From NCBI GenBank assembly GCA_020849725.1, contig JADLAZ010000089.1, positions 1 through 30,965 on the forward strand: 30,965 bases of DNA, in the 5' to 3' direction. The stretch comes from Chloroflexota bacterium. Its GTDB lineage: Bacteria; Chloroflexota; Chloroflexia; Thermomicrobiales; JADLAZ01. The position numbers and the translations under genes were made by a program. Position 1 is the first letter of the stretch. Each line of letters starts with the position of its first letter. This document shows, in pieces, positions 1-8,559 of this stretch. The notes under the pieces are model-generated. The model was not told the DNA's origin and made no database searches. It worked only from the letters and a program-made list of their open reading frames with translations.

Positions 1-841
1 AGCGTGGCAGCAGGTAGGTGAACTGCTTGATCAGCGCCGTCGCCACCCGCAGCGCGTGGATCGGCTCGGCGCCGGCCAGCCGGCCGCCGGCGACGTCGGT
101 GACCCAGAAGGTATCGACCACCTCGCCGTCGTAGGTGCGGATTTCGGCGCGGTCGATGTTGATCGTGAAGCCGGCCAGCGCGTTGGTGAAGGCAAAGAGG
201 AAGCCCGATGTGTCGCCCGAGTGGACCGTCAGGCGCGTCGCGGCCGCATCCGGCTCGTCGGCTACGTCGACCGACATCGGCAGCAGCGTCGCGCTGGCGG
301 CCTCAGCGGCCGGCAGCGCCGCGCTGACCCGATCGACGATGGCATCGCGCGCCGCGTCGCGCTGGCCAGCGACCAGCAGACCCAACAGCGCCGCCAGGTC
401 GGCTCGCAGCCGCTGCCAGTCGTCGGGCGCGAAGCCGGCCAGCGGCCGCACCTCGAAGATGTCGAGCAGCTTGCGGCGCGGCGGGCGAGGCGTTGCCGGC
501 GAAGGCCGGCGGTTGCGCGCCCAGGCCCGGGTGGGCGGGCGGCTCGCCATGGGCGGCTCTGGGAAGTGCAGCGTGAAGATATCGGCGCGGTGGATGTCGA
601 GCTGAAAGGCGGTCATCAGGCCGGCGATGATCGACAGCGCGCCGAGATGATCGGCGGTGCAGACGGTGACAATCCAGGTGTCGCCGCGTGACACGGCCTC
701 CACCTCGATATCGTCCGGCCGCTGGATGGCGTCGAGCAGGGCCACATGACGTGCCCGCGCGGCGGCATCGAAGCGGACATAGGCATCGCCGAGCTGCTGC
801 TCCAGAACCTGGATCGTCGTCGATTCCGGCGATGACCCCAT
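1..841 (-). CDS. ACT-domain protein, GlnD/GlnE-like regulatory region (3' end outside window)
   Basis: Translating the minus strand from an ATG at 841 gives about 280 codons open to the window edge, so the C-terminus is missing. Residues about 32-75 read like an ACT domain (TWIVTVCTADHLGALSIIAG, then LDIHRADIFT). After a basic, proline-rich linker and a helical stretch (DWQRLRADLAALLGLL), a second ACT-like domain at about 205-265 contains LTVHSGDTSGFLFAFTNALA and INIDRAEIRT. Paired ACT domains with this wording occur in PII uridylyltransferases (GlnD) and related nitrogen-signalling proteins, where they sense glutamine. Here they sit at the N-terminus, whereas in GlnD they are C-terminal. A nucleotidyltransferase, or a GlnE-like adenylyltransferase, may follow beyond the window. 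That is inference, since no catalytic domain is visible. The start is uncertain: the frame is open upstream with another ATG at 880, and neither has a strong ribosome binding site. Confidence 0.75.
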   Translation of the reverse strand, partial: MGSSPESTTIQVLEQQLGDAYVRFDAAARARHVALLDAIQRPDDIEVEAVSRGDTWIVTVCTADHLGALSIIAGLMTAFQLDIHRADIFTLHFPEPPMASRPPTRAWARNRRPSPATPRPPRRKLLDIFEVRPLAGFAPDDWQRLRADLAALLGLLVAGQRDAARDAIVDRVSAALPAAEAASATLLPMSVDVADEPDAAATRLTVHSGDTSGFLFAFTNALAGFTINIDRAEIRTYDGEVVDTFWVTDVAGGRLAGAEPIHALRVATALIKQFTYLLPR

Positions 842-1061
842 CGGCGTTCGATCCTGTGCCCGTCGCGTGGCCCGGCGCATCGTCCGCAACGGTCGGACAC
901 GTATCAGCCAGCGCGCGCGTACGATACCATGATACAGGGTCGTGGCGGGCTGCTCAGATGCCGGCCAGCGCGACCGACCACCGTCGCCGCAGCGTTGCCG
1001 GCGCCGGCTGACGCGGCACGGCCGCCGCCCGCCGACCAATTCGCCGCGAAACCGGGCGACG

Positions 1062-2264
1062 ATGAGCGACCTCGACCGATTGCTGGCCCGCTTCGAGACT
1101 GGCGCCCTGCTGCGCCCGTCACCGCACGTGCCCAACATCGTCGATCTGGCCCAGGCGCTGGTCTGGTGCGCGCGCGCCGATGGCGCGATGCTCGCTCCCG
1201 GCGCCCGCCGGCTGGCCGACCTCATCGGTGATGCCGAGCATCTGATCTTCATCCTGGCCGACGGCCTGGGTATGGCGTTGCTGGAGGCGCTGCCGCCGGA
1301 CACGTTCCTGGCGACGCATGTCGTGGCCGAGTTGCGCACGGTCTTCCCCTCGTCGACGCCGACGGTGCTGACGGCGCTGGCCACCGGCGCGTGGCCGGCC
1401 GCACACGGTGTCACCGGCCAGTGGACGCACCTGCCAGAGATCCAGGGTACGGCCGATCTGCTCCGCTTCGCCGCCCGCACCGGTGGTGTGTCGCTGGCCA
1501 AGCTCGGCGTGACCGTGGAGCAGGCATTCCCGCTGCCGGCGCTGCTGTCCGGCGTGCGCCGCGACACGCTGGCGCTCTTCCCCGAGGCGATCGCCAACAG
1601 CGTCTCAGCTACCTTCTTCAGCGGTCGGCACGCGCGGCGCGGCTACCGGGCGCTGTCGGCCGTAGTCGACGTGATCATCGAGCGTGTCGCCGCGGCGCCA
1701 GCGCCGACCTACACGTCGCTCTATGCGCCCTGGATCGATCAGGAGACGCACCGACATGGCGTGCGCCATCCGGGCGTGCGGGCGGCCATCCAGGACCTCA
1801 ACCGCGAGGTGGAGCGGCTGGCGCTGCGCCTGGGGTCGCGGGCGCGCATCGTCGTCAGCGCCGACCACGGCCTGCTCGACACGCCGATGCTGGCCCGTCA
1901 CTGGCTGCGGCCGACGCCCGACCTGCTGAATCTGCTGCGCACGCCGCCCTCCGGCGATGCCCGGGTGATGTACCTGCACGCCCGCGACGGCGCGCGCGAG
2001 ACACTGCGCCGCCGCTTTCACGACCGCTACGGCGACCGCTTCGTCGTCATCACCCTCGAGGAAGCTGAGGCGATCGAGTTGTTCGGCCCCGGGCCGCTCG
2101 CGCCGTCGACGAGGCAGCGGCTGGGCGATCTGCTGGTCATCTCGACCGGCGTCGATGTGATCGAGTACGTGCCGGCCGGCAGCATCGACCGCGTGCTGTC
2201 GATCGCCTCCCACCACTCTGGCCTGACACCGGCCGAGATGCGCGTGCCGCTCATTGTGCTGTAG
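1062..2264 (+). CDS. Alkaline phosphatase / type I phosphodiesterase superfamily protein
   Basis: This 400-residue protein belongs to the type I phosphodiesterase/nucleotide pyrophosphatase branch of the alkaline phosphatase superfamily. These are metal-dependent hydrolases of phosphate mono- or diesters. The first metal-binding Asp lies in IFILADGLG (about residues 61-69). The nucleophile is probably a Thr in the segment FPSSTPTVLTALATG (about 91-105), and AAHGVTG follows. The later metal site is VVSADHGLLDTP (about 264-275). No signal peptide or membrane segment is visible, so it is probably cytosolic. The reading frame stays open upstream to 942, but that extension is Arg/Pro-rich and looks like out-of-frame GC-rich DNA. 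I therefore chose ATG 1062, which starts MSDLDRLLARFE and follows a weak GGGCGACG. The substrate cannot be told. It is transcribed towards the cupin gene, but a 154-bp gap makes a shared operon uncertain. Confidence 0.85.
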   Translation: MSDLDRLLARFETGALLRPSPHVPNIVDLAQALVWCARADGAMLAPGARRLADLIGDAEHLIFILADGLGMALLEALPPDTFLATHVVAELRTVFPSSTPTVLTALATGAWPAAHGVTGQWTHLPEIQGTADLLRFAARTGGVSLAKLGVTVEQAFPLPALLSGVRRDTLALFPEAIANSVSATFFSGRHARRGYRALSAVVDVIIERVAAAPAPTYTSLYAPWIDQETHRHGVRHPGVRAAIQDLNREVERLALRLGSRARIVVSADHGLLDTPMLARHWLRPTPDLLNLLRTPPSGDARVMYLHARDGARETLRRRFHDRYGDRFVVITLEEAEAIELFGPGPLAPSTRQRLGDLLVISTGVDVIEYVPAGSIDRVLSIASHHSGLTPAEMRVPLIVL

Positions 2265-2418
2265 AGACTGGGTGCGGGCTCGTCTCCGACCCCAGTGCTA
2301 CCACTCAGCACCCAGGAGCAAGCGCCCCCCCGGCGACAGGCGCCGCCGACTGGGGTAGGATGAGCGGCGCGCCGGCCACGCGCGGCGGCGTGTCACGGCG
2401 AGGCGGAGAGAGGGAGAC

Positions 2419-2808
2419 ATGGCAGAGCTATCACCGGTCGTGCAGGTCAAAGACGGCATCGAGTATCGTGGGCTAGGCGCGCTCGTCAAGCGTGTCATCT
2501 ACCCGCAACTCACCGGCGTGCAGGGAGCGACACTGGCCGTCGTCTACATCAATCCGGGCGAGGAGATCGTCCTCCACAGCCACGCCGAGGAAGAGCTCTA
2601 CTACATCATCTCCGGCGAAGGCACGGTCACGCTCGGCGACCGCGAGGTGCCGGTCGGGCCGGGCACGGCTGTCTACATCGCGTCGAACGTCGTCCACGGC
2701 CAGCGGCCGACCGGCAACGAGCCGCTCTACATGGTGGCCGTCATCACACCGCCGTTCACGCCGGAATCGACGGTGACGTTCCACAAGCAGGACGGCTCGG
2801 TCGCCTAG
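2419..2808 (+). CDS. Small single-domain cupin protein
   Basis: This 129-residue protein forms one cupin beta-barrel. Cupin motif 1 is GEEIVLHSHAEEELYYIISG (about residues 50-69), with two His and one Glu as likely metal ligands. Motif 2 is GPGTAVYIASNVVHG (about 80-94), supplying the third His. The ligand set is complete, so it may bind Fe, Mn or Zn and act as a small dioxygenase or isomerase, or just bind a ligand; the sequence does not decide. The start at ATG 2419 is supported by a purine-rich GGAGAGAGGGAGAC just upstream. The SDR gene begins 38 bp after the stop on the same strand, which suggests co-transcription and perhaps action on the same or successive small metabolites. No secretion signal is seen. 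Confidence 0.88.
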   Translation: MAELSPVVQVKDGIEYRGLGALVKRVIYPQLTGVQGATLAVVYINPGEEIVLHSHAEEELYYIISGEGTVTLGDREVPVGPGTAVYIASNVVHGQRPTGNEPLYMVAVITPPFTPESTVTFHKQDGSVA

Positions 2809-2846
2809 TGCGCCGGAACACGCGGTCGAGGAGGGAAAGCACAGAC

Positions 2847-3623
2847 ATGCGCTACCAGGATCTCTTTCGGTTGGACGGCCAGACGGCAATCGTGACCGGT
2901 GGCAACGGCGGCATCGGCTCAACGCTGTGCGAGGGACTGGCCGAGTACGGGGCCAACGTCGTCGTCGTCGGTCGGCGCGATGCCGAGTGCGAGCGCGTCG
3001 CCAGCGCCGTGCGCGCCCACGGTCGGGTCGGTCTGCCGATCGCCGCCGACATCATGCAGCCGGGCGAGATGGACCGTGTCATCGCCGAGACCGTCGACCG
3101 GCTAGGCGAGGTCAACATTCTGATCGCCTGCGTCGGCGGCAACGCCCGCCACTGGGCCGAGGACTTCCCCGTCGACGAGTGGCAGCGTGTCGTCGACCTG
3201 AACCTGAAGAGCTGCTTTATCAGTTGCCAGGCGGCCGGCCGGCAAATGATCGCCCAGGGCAAGGGCGGCAAGATCATCACGCTGTCGTCGGTTCGCTCGC
3301 AATTGGGCATCCGCAGCGGCTACTCGGCCTATACCTCGGGCAAGGCCGGCGTCAACCTGCTGACGAAGCAACTGGCGACCGAGTGGGCCAAGTACAAGAT
3401 CAATGTCAACGCGATCGCGCCGACCTTCATCCGCACCGAGCAGGTGGCGGATATGCTCAACGACCCGTCGTTCTACAACCCGCTGGTGGAGCGCATCCCG
3501 CTCCACCGGGTCGGCGAGACGGACGATCTGGTCGGCGCGACGCTGCTGCTGGCTTCCAGTGCCGGCGATTTCATCACCGGCCATATCCTCCTCGTTGATG
3601 GTGGCGTCACCGCCTGCCAGTAG
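2847..3623 (+). CDS. Short-chain dehydrogenase/reductase (SDR), classical type
   Basis: This 258-residue classical SDR resembles gluconate 5-dehydrogenase and 3-oxoacyl-ACP reductase types. The Rossmann Gly-rich motif is TGGNGGIG (about residues 18-25). The catalytic region has ITLSSVRS (Ser) and YSAYTSGKAG, giving the Tyr-x-x-x-Lys pair (about 157-161). The usual NNAG motif after beta-4 reads ACVGGN, a departure seen in some SDRs. The C-terminus ends in LLVDGGVTACQ, the usual 'DGG' ending. The start at ATG 2847 has an AGGAGGG 10-12 nt upstream. The frame extends back to a GTG overlapping the cupin stop, but that extension (MRRNTRSRRESTD) is not SDR-like. The cofactor could be NAD(H) or NADP(H). 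VVGRRD after beta-2 has Arg residues often linked with NADP, but this is only suggestive. The substrate is unknown. Confidence 0.9.
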   Translation: MRYQDLFRLDGQTAIVTGGNGGIGSTLCEGLAEYGANVVVVGRRDAECERVASAVRAHGRVGLPIAADIMQPGEMDRVIAETVDRLGEVNILIACVGGNARHWAEDFPVDEWQRVVDLNLKSCFISCQAAGRQMIAQGKGGKIITLSSVRSQLGIRSGYSAYTSGKAGVNLLTKQLATEWAKYKINVNAIAPTFIRTEQVADMLNDPSFYNPLVERIPLHRVGETDDLVGATLLLASSAGDFITGHILLVDGGVTACQ

Positions 3624-3703
3624 CATGGGACGACGGCTGGCGCACAGCCCGATGACCGACGACTGAAAACGAGCCAATCCTCGCGTGCCGCTGATGCGTG
3701 TTA

Positions 3704-3718
3704 CCCAACATGGTTGGG
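3704..3718. promoter_or_regulatory. Perfect inverted repeat upstream of the LuxR gene
   Basis: CCCAAC-ATG-GTTGGG lies 38 bp before the LuxR-family start, in the 132-bp gap after the SDR gene. A six-base perfect dyad with a 3-nt centre could be an operator or part of a weak terminator. No T-run follows. The function is inferred from position only. Confidence 0.3.
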
Positions 3719-3755
3719 CAGGTACAGTGGACTGGGCGTTCAGGAGTGAGACGGC

Positions 3756-6700
3756 ATGGCCGGCGCCCTCCCCATCGTCGCCCAGGGCCGGCTGCGCTGG
3801 CCGGCGGATAGCGGCGCGGGCGAGATCGCCGTCGACTCGGTGGCCTGGCTGCGCTGGCTGAATGACCCGGCAACCCGCTCCTTCTCGTACACGGATGCCG
3901 CGGGTGCGGTGACGGTACGGAAGGAGCGCCGCCAGCGCGGGTCCGATTACTGGGTGGCCTACGCGCGCCGCGCTGGTCGCCTGCACAAGCGCTATCTCGG
4001 CCGCGCCGAGCGAGTGACTGGCGCTAGACTGGCAGAGGTGGCGGCGGCCTGGAACGCCGTGACGGTCGCGCCTGACCGCCCGACCGCCGCCGCCAGGCGC
4101 GTGCCGGCGCGGCCGTCGGGCCAGGGATTGGCGACAGGTGCATGGTCGCTCCTGGTCACCAAGCTGCAGCCGCCGCTGCCGCGATCGTCGCTGGTCGCGC
4201 GACCGAGCCTGCTGCGCCAGTTGGACCGCGCCGCGCAGCGCCGCCTGACGGTCGTCGCCGCGCCGGCCGGCGCCGGCAAGACATCATTGCTGAGCGCCTG
4301 GGCCACCCGCCGCCATCGGATAGCCTGGCTGAGCCTGGATGCGGCCGACGCCGAGCCAGCACGCTTCTGGCGGTACGTCTTGGCCGCCCTGGCGCGCGCC
4401 CGGCCTGGCCTGGATGACGACGCCGGCGCACTCTTGCGGTCACCGAGCCCGGTTCCACTCACCACGGCGCTGACCGTTCTGGTCAACGCGCTGGCCGCGC
4501 TTCCCCACGACCTCGTGCTCGTCCTGGACGATTATCAGGTGATCGCAGCCGACGCCGTGCCCGAGTCGCTGGCCTGGTTGCTCGACCATGCGCCAGCCAA
4601 CTTCCATCTCGTCGTCGCTGCGCGCGGCACGCCGGACTTGCCCCTGGCGCGCCTGCGCGCTCGTGGCCTCGTGGCCGAGATCGACGCCACGGCCCTCCGT
4701 CTGACGCCGGAGGAGGCGGCGAAGCTCCTGCGCAGGGGCTTCGGGCTGACGCTCCCACCCGCAATGGTGGCGGAATTGACCGAGCGCACCGACGGCTGGG
4801 CCGCCGGCCTCTACCTGGCTGGATTGGCGCTGCGGGACCGGTCCACCACGGCTGATGCGCTCACGGCGCTGGGGCACGATCGCGCGCTGCGGGACTACCT
4901 GCTGACTGAGGTCGTCCAGCGTCAGCCGTCGGCGGTGCGGGATTTCCTGCTGGACACGATCATGCTCGATCCCGTGTCGGGACCGCTCTGTGACGCAGTC
5001 ACGGGGCGGAGCGATGGGGCGGTCATGCTGGAGCGCCTCGAGCGGGCCAACCTCTTCCTGGCGCCGCTCGACCCTGAGCGGCGCTGGTATCGCTACCTGC
5101 CGTTGGTGGCGGACGCCCTGCGCATCCACCTGGCGCAGACCGACGCCGGGCGCCTGCGCGAGCGGCACCATCGCGCCGCCGCCTGGTACGCGACCCACGA
5201 CGGCGTCGATGAGGCAATCGGGCACGCGCTCGCAGCCGGCGACGATGCGACAGCGGCCGGCTATCTCGAAGCGGCACTGGAGCGCCTGCTTCACCGGGCC
5301 GATGCCGGCGTCGTCCTGCGCTGGGCGCGGGCGCTGCCTGCACCACAGGTCTTGAGACGGCCGCGACTCTGCATCGGTGTGGCCTGGGCGTTGCTGGCGA
5401 TCGGTCAATTCGCGGCGATCGACCACTGGGTCGCGGCCGCCGAGGCCGGGCTGCATGGAACGGCTGGCGCGGGGGATGAGCGCCCTGATGGTAGCTCAGT
5501 GCCGGCGCTCCTGGCCCAGATCGACGCGCTGCGGGCCACGGTGGCCGTGCATGGGCGCGATGCCGATCGGGCGATCGTTCTGGCTCGGCGGGCGCTGGAC
5601 CATCTGCCATCCACGGATACCGTTGTGCGGGCGATGGTCGCTCATGACCTCGGCGATGCGCACCTCTTGCGCGGCGAGGTCGATGCGGCCAGCCGGGCCT
5701 TCGCCGAAGCCATCGCCGTCAGCCGCCAGGCCGGAACCACGATCATCACCGTCTCGGCCGCTGGCAGCCTGGGTGAACTCCAGGCCAACCAGGGCCGCCT
5801 GCACGCGGCGGCGGACACGCTGCGGCAGGCGATCGCCGCCGCTACCGGTCCCGATGGCTCGCTCCGACCCTGGGCCGGCAAGCCGCAGGTCTGGCTGGCC
5901 GGGCTGCTCTATGAGTGGAACGCGCTTGATTCGGCGGCAGCACTGGTCATGACGGCCATCGAGCGCTGCCGTGCCTGGGGGCACCAGGACCACGAGTTTG
6001 ACGGCCACCTGCTCCTGGCGGCGATCCGGGCCGCTGGTAAGCAGCACGAGGCAGCGCTGGCGGCGCTCGACGCCGCCGCGGCATTACTGACGCCGGCCGA
6101 CGCACTGAACCTGACCGACCGGCAGACCTGGCTGGCCGACCGCCTCACCGCCAGGCGCGTCGACGTCTGCCTCCTGGCGGGTGACCTCGCCGCCGCGCTC
6201 GCGTGGTGGCAGGCCCGCCCGCCGGGTCGCCAGGGCAGCGAATCAGGTGCGCTGTCGATGGCCCATGCCCGCCTGCTGATCGCTCAGGGCCGACCTGACC
6301 AGGCCGCGCGCCAGCTGGCCCGATCGCTCGACGCGGCGACCGCTCCAGGGCGACAACGTCGGCTCATCGGCCTGCTCGCGGTGCAGGCGCTGGCCTGGTC
6401 GGTCGCCGGTCGGCCTGGCCTGGCGCTCGACACGGTCGCCCGCGCGCTGACGCTCGCCGAGCCGGAAGGCTATGTTCGCACCTGGCTTGATCTCGGCGCG
6501 CCGATGGTTGACCTGCTCCACCTGGCGCTGGCGCACGACGTGACCCCGGACTACCTGCGCCAGGTGCTGGCCGCCGCCGCCGCTGATCCGGCGCCAGGCA
6601 TCCAGCCCCCTGCGGGTGGGCCTCGGGCGGCCCTGGCGCTGCCGGTCGCGCCGAGCGCGAGGGAGTTGGACGTCCTGAGGCTGCTGGCAGCTGGACGCAG

Positions 6701-6836
6701 CAACGCTGAGATCGCGGCGGCGCTGTTCGTGTCGATCAACACCGTCAAGACGCATCTGCGCCGGCTCTACGCCAAACTCGACGCGGGCAATCGCGTCGCC
6801 GCGCTGGCGACAGCCCGTCGGGATGGCTGGATATAG
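3756..6836 (+). CDS. LuxR-family (LAL/MalT-type) ATP-dependent transcriptional regulator
   Basis: This 1026-residue protein has the large ATP-binding LuxR (MalT-like) layout. Residues 1-100 form an extra module rich in Trp, Arg and Tyr, with RKERRQRGSDYWVAYARR then LHKRYLGRAERVT. It looks like a small beta-rich domain found before some Chloroflexota LALs. An STAND ATPase follows: Walker A APAGAGKT at 169-176 and a Walker B-like LVLVLDDYQVI with the Asp at about 257-258. A long alpha-helical TPR-like sensor region spans about 480-900. A C-terminal GerE-type helix-turn-helix (about 966-1026) contains ELDVLRLLAAGRSNAEIA and VSINTVKTHLRRLYAKL. Such proteins bind a small inducer and ATP, oligomerise and activate promoters. 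The ribosome binding site AGGAG is about 10 nt before ATG 3756. The acyltransferase gene just downstream, preceded by a 12-bp inverted repeat, is a plausible target, but this is inference. Confidence 0.92.
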   Translation: MAGALPIVAQGRLRWPADSGAGEIAVDSVAWLRWLNDPATRSFSYTDAAGAVTVRKERRQRGSDYWVAYARRAGRLHKRYLGRAERVTGARLAEVAAAWNAVTVAPDRPTAAARRVPARPSGQGLATGAWSLLVTKLQPPLPRSSLVARPSLLRQLDRAAQRRLTVVAAPAGAGKTSLLSAWATRRHRIAWLSLDAADAEPARFWRYVLAALARARPGLDDDAGALLRSPSPVPLTTALTVLVNALAALPHDLVLVLDDYQVIAADAVPESLAWLLDHAPANFHLVVAARGTPDLPLARLRARGLVAEIDATALRLTPEEAAKLLRRGFGLTLPPAMVAELTERTDGWAAGLYLAGLALRDRSTTADALTALGHDRALRDYLLTEVVQRQPSAVRDFLLDTIMLDPVSGPLCDAVTGRSDGAVMLERLERANLFLAPLDPERRWYRYLPLVADALRIHLAQTDAGRLRERHHRAAAWYATHDGVDEAIGHALAAGDDATAAGYLEAALERLLHRADAGVVLRWARALPAPQVLRRPRLCIGVAWALLAIGQFAAIDHWVAAAEAGLHGTAGAGDERPDGSSVPALLAQIDALRATVAVHGRDADRAIVLARRALDHLPSTDTVVRAMVAHDLGDAHLLRGEVDAASRAFAEAIAVSRQAGTTIITVSAAGSLGELQANQGRLHAAADTLRQAIAAATGPDGSLRPWAGKPQVWLAGLLYEWNALDSAAALVMTAIERCRAWGHQDHEFDGHLLLAAIRAAGKQHEAALAALDAAAALLTPADALNLTDRQTWLADRLTARRVDVCLLAGDLAAALAWWQARPPGRQGSESGALSMAHARLLIAQGRPDQAARQLARSLDAATAPGRQRRLIGLLAVQALAWSVAGRPGLALDTVARALTLAEPEGYVRTWLDLGAPMVDLLHLALAHDVTPDYLRQVLAAAAADPAPGIQPPAGGPRAALALPVAPSARELDVLRLLAAGRSNAEIAAALFVSINTVKTHLRRLYAKLDAGNRVAALATARRDGWI

Positions 6837-6870
6837 GGCGCCGGCAGGCTCCGCGTGTCACTGGGCATCG

Positions 6871-6913
6871 ACCGGTGTCACCCGGCCGGTTCACCCGGCC
6901 AGGTGACACCGGT
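6871..6913. promoter_or_regulatory. 12-bp perfect inverted repeat between regulator and acyltransferase genes
   Basis: ACCGGTGTCACC (6871-6882) and its exact reverse complement GGTGACACCGGT (6902-6913) are separated by 19 bp. The dyad lies in the 192-bp gap, 34 bp after the LuxR stop and 115 bp before the acyltransferase start. It could be a rho-independent hairpin without a T-run, or an operator for the adjacent regulator. Two related half-sites, cggttcaccc and cggttcatcc, lie inside and just after it. The sequence does not settle which role is right. Confidence 0.4.
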
Positions 6914-7028
6914 TCATCCCGTGGCCGGCAAGGCTGGGGAGGTCGTGGCCGCGTGTGATCGGCCGCGGGTCAGCCATCCGCTGAGATGGCATGGCCTCGC
7001 CCCATCCGTCTACCAGGAGGAGACCACC

Positions 7029-8213
7029 ATGCTAACGTTGCAGCCATCACCGCCGCTGGCCGTCCAGGTGACCCCATCGGCCGGTCGCGACACCCCGACC
7101 GCGCCACGCCTGATCGCGTTCGACCGCGTGCGCGTCCTGCTCGCCGTGCTGGTGGTCGCGCACCATGCCGGTCAGCCCTACGGACCGACCGGCGGCGAGT
7201 GGCCGCTCTTCAGCGCCGAGCGCGCCGCGATCCTAGGTCCGTTCTTCGCCGTCAACGCCGCGTTCTTCATGGGGCTGTTCTTCTTCATCGCCGGCTACCT
7301 GATGCCCGGCGCGGTCGACCGCCACGGCCCAACGCGCTTCCTGCGCGAGCGGCTGTTGCGGCTGGGCGTGCCGTTGCTGGCATTTGCGCTGGTCGTCTTC
7401 CCCCTGATCGTGACGGCCGTGGGTGGCGGCAGCCCGGCCGCGTGGCTGTCCGACCCGGCGGCCTACGCGCGGACGGTGCAGTCCGGCCACCTCTGGTTCC
7501 TCGGCCATCTGCTGATCTACGCGGCTATCTATGCCGCCTGGCGTGGACTGCGCTCCCGCCGGCCGACCGTGGATGGCGCCGGGGACTGGGTTCCAGGTCA
7601 TCGGGCACTGCTCGGACTGGTGGTCGCGCTGGCGCTGGTGACGTTCGCGGTGCGGCTCGGCTGGGCCATCGACCAGTGGGTGACGCTGCCCGGCAACCTG
7701 ACGCGGTTTGAGCCGGCGCACCTGCCGCAGTACCTCATCCTCTTCGTTCTCGGCGTGCTGGCGTACCGTCACGACTGGTTTCGGCGGCTGCCGGCATCGA
7801 TCGGGCTGACCTGGCTGGGGCTGGGCCTGGCCGCTGGCGCGGCCTTCTATCTGCTGGGGCCGCTCAACGTGCTCGGGCTGCGCGTGCCGACCGCCGGCGG
7901 CGGGCTGGGAGTCGGCTCGCTGGTGTGGAGCCTCTGGGAGGCGCTCATCTGCATCGGCCTGAGCGTCGGCCTGCTGACGCTCTTCCGCGATCACTGGACG
8001 CGCGCCGGCCGGCTGCTGCCGGTGCTGGCGGCCAATACCTATGGCGTCTACGTCATCCACCTGCTGCTGATCATCACCCTCCAGTTTGCCATCGCCGACC
8101 TGGCCTGGCCGCCGCTGGCTAAGTTCGGCCTGGTGACGCTGGTCGGCGTGCCGCTCTGCTTCCTGGTCAGCGCCGCGCTGCGGCTGCTACCGCCGGTGCG
8201 GCGCGTGCTGTAG
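7029..8213 (+). CDS. Acyltransferase-3 family integral membrane protein
   Basis: This 394-residue polytopic membrane protein belongs to the acyltransferase-3 family (OafA/OpgC/NodX-like). Members move acyl groups, usually acetyl or succinyl, onto sugars or lipids on the outer side of the membrane. After a short soluble N-terminus, the family signature RLIAFDRVRVLLAVLVVAHH (about residues 27-46) carries the conserved His in the first membrane segment. About ten hydrophobic segments follow, including FFAVNAAFFMGLFFFIAGYL, LLAFALVVFPLIVTAV and a C-terminal YGVYVIHLLLIITL. ATG 7029 has a strong ribosome binding site, CAGGAGGAG, 7-8 nt upstream. The frame is open further back but lacks such a site. 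It may be controlled by the MalT-like regulator just upstream. The acceptor cannot be read from the sequence. Confidence 0.88.
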   Translation: MLTLQPSPPLAVQVTPSAGRDTPTAPRLIAFDRVRVLLAVLVVAHHAGQPYGPTGGEWPLFSAERAAILGPFFAVNAAFFMGLFFFIAGYLMPGAVDRHGPTRFLRERLLRLGVPLLAFALVVFPLIVTAVGGGSPAAWLSDPAAYARTVQSGHLWFLGHLLIYAAIYAAWRGLRSRRPTVDGAGDWVPGHRALLGLVVALALVTFAVRLGWAIDQWVTLPGNLTRFEPAHLPQYLILFVLGVLAYRHDWFRRLPASIGLTWLGLGLAAGAAFYLLGPLNVLGLRVPTAGGGLGVGSLVWSLWEALICIGLSVGLLTLFRDHWTRAGRLLPVLAANTYGVYVIHLLLIITLQFAIADLAWPPLAKFGLVTLVGVPLCFLVSAALRLLPPVRRVL

Positions 8214-8273
8214 AGCCGTAGCGTTCGTTCCGAGCACTGCCTTGGAACGCGAGCATGACCACCGGGCCGGCGT

Positions 8274-8432
8274 CGCCACCAGCGACTCGCCGGCCTCGCG
8301 ACGGCCGCCGGGCAGCACCCAGACACTCGCGCTGTCCTCCGCCAGCACACGACCAGCGACGAGGGCCACGCCGACAGCGCGGACGCCGATTGATACCCGG
8401 TCGCGCTCGAATGCGATCGGTTCCCGTGCCAT
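8274..8432 (-). pseudogene. Truncated Nudix hydrolase, N-terminal remnant
   Basis: From ATG 8432, with a good ribosome binding site GGGAGG 4 nt upstream, the minus strand encodes about 53 residues resembling the start of a Nudix hydrolase: a beta-rich VSIGVRAVGVALVAGRVL, then VWVLPGGRREAGESL, the first half of the Nudix box (GX5E). The expected REUXEEXGU half does not follow. The frame degrades into TPARWSCSRSK and runs into the 3' end of the acyltransferase gene on the other strand. This fits a gene cut by deletion inside the catalytic box. The preserved start and ribosome binding site suggest the loss is recent. An unusual short protein is possible but less likely. Confidence 0.5.
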
Positions 8433-8559
8433 CACGCCTCCCGCACCGAGCCGCCCAGTGGTGAGGCGGGCATCAATTGCCGAATATAGACAGTATCGTC
8501 ACCATAGTAATGACGCCCACCAGGGGTGCCCCTACCATGCGCTTTGCGTCAGACGGACC

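Noticed and set aside
942..1061. Longer N-terminus for the phosphodiesterase
   Set aside because: The extension is Arg/Pro-rich, unlike the family, and the protein starts sensibly at ATG 1062.
2267..2296. ACTGGG...CCCAGT as a terminator after the phosphodiesterase
   Set aside because: It has only a six-base stem with an 18-nt loop and no T-run, too weak to support.
6855..7028. Longer N-terminus for the acyltransferase
   Set aside because: It would run through the 12-bp inverted repeat. ATG 7029 has a strong GGAGGAG site and gives the expected family start.
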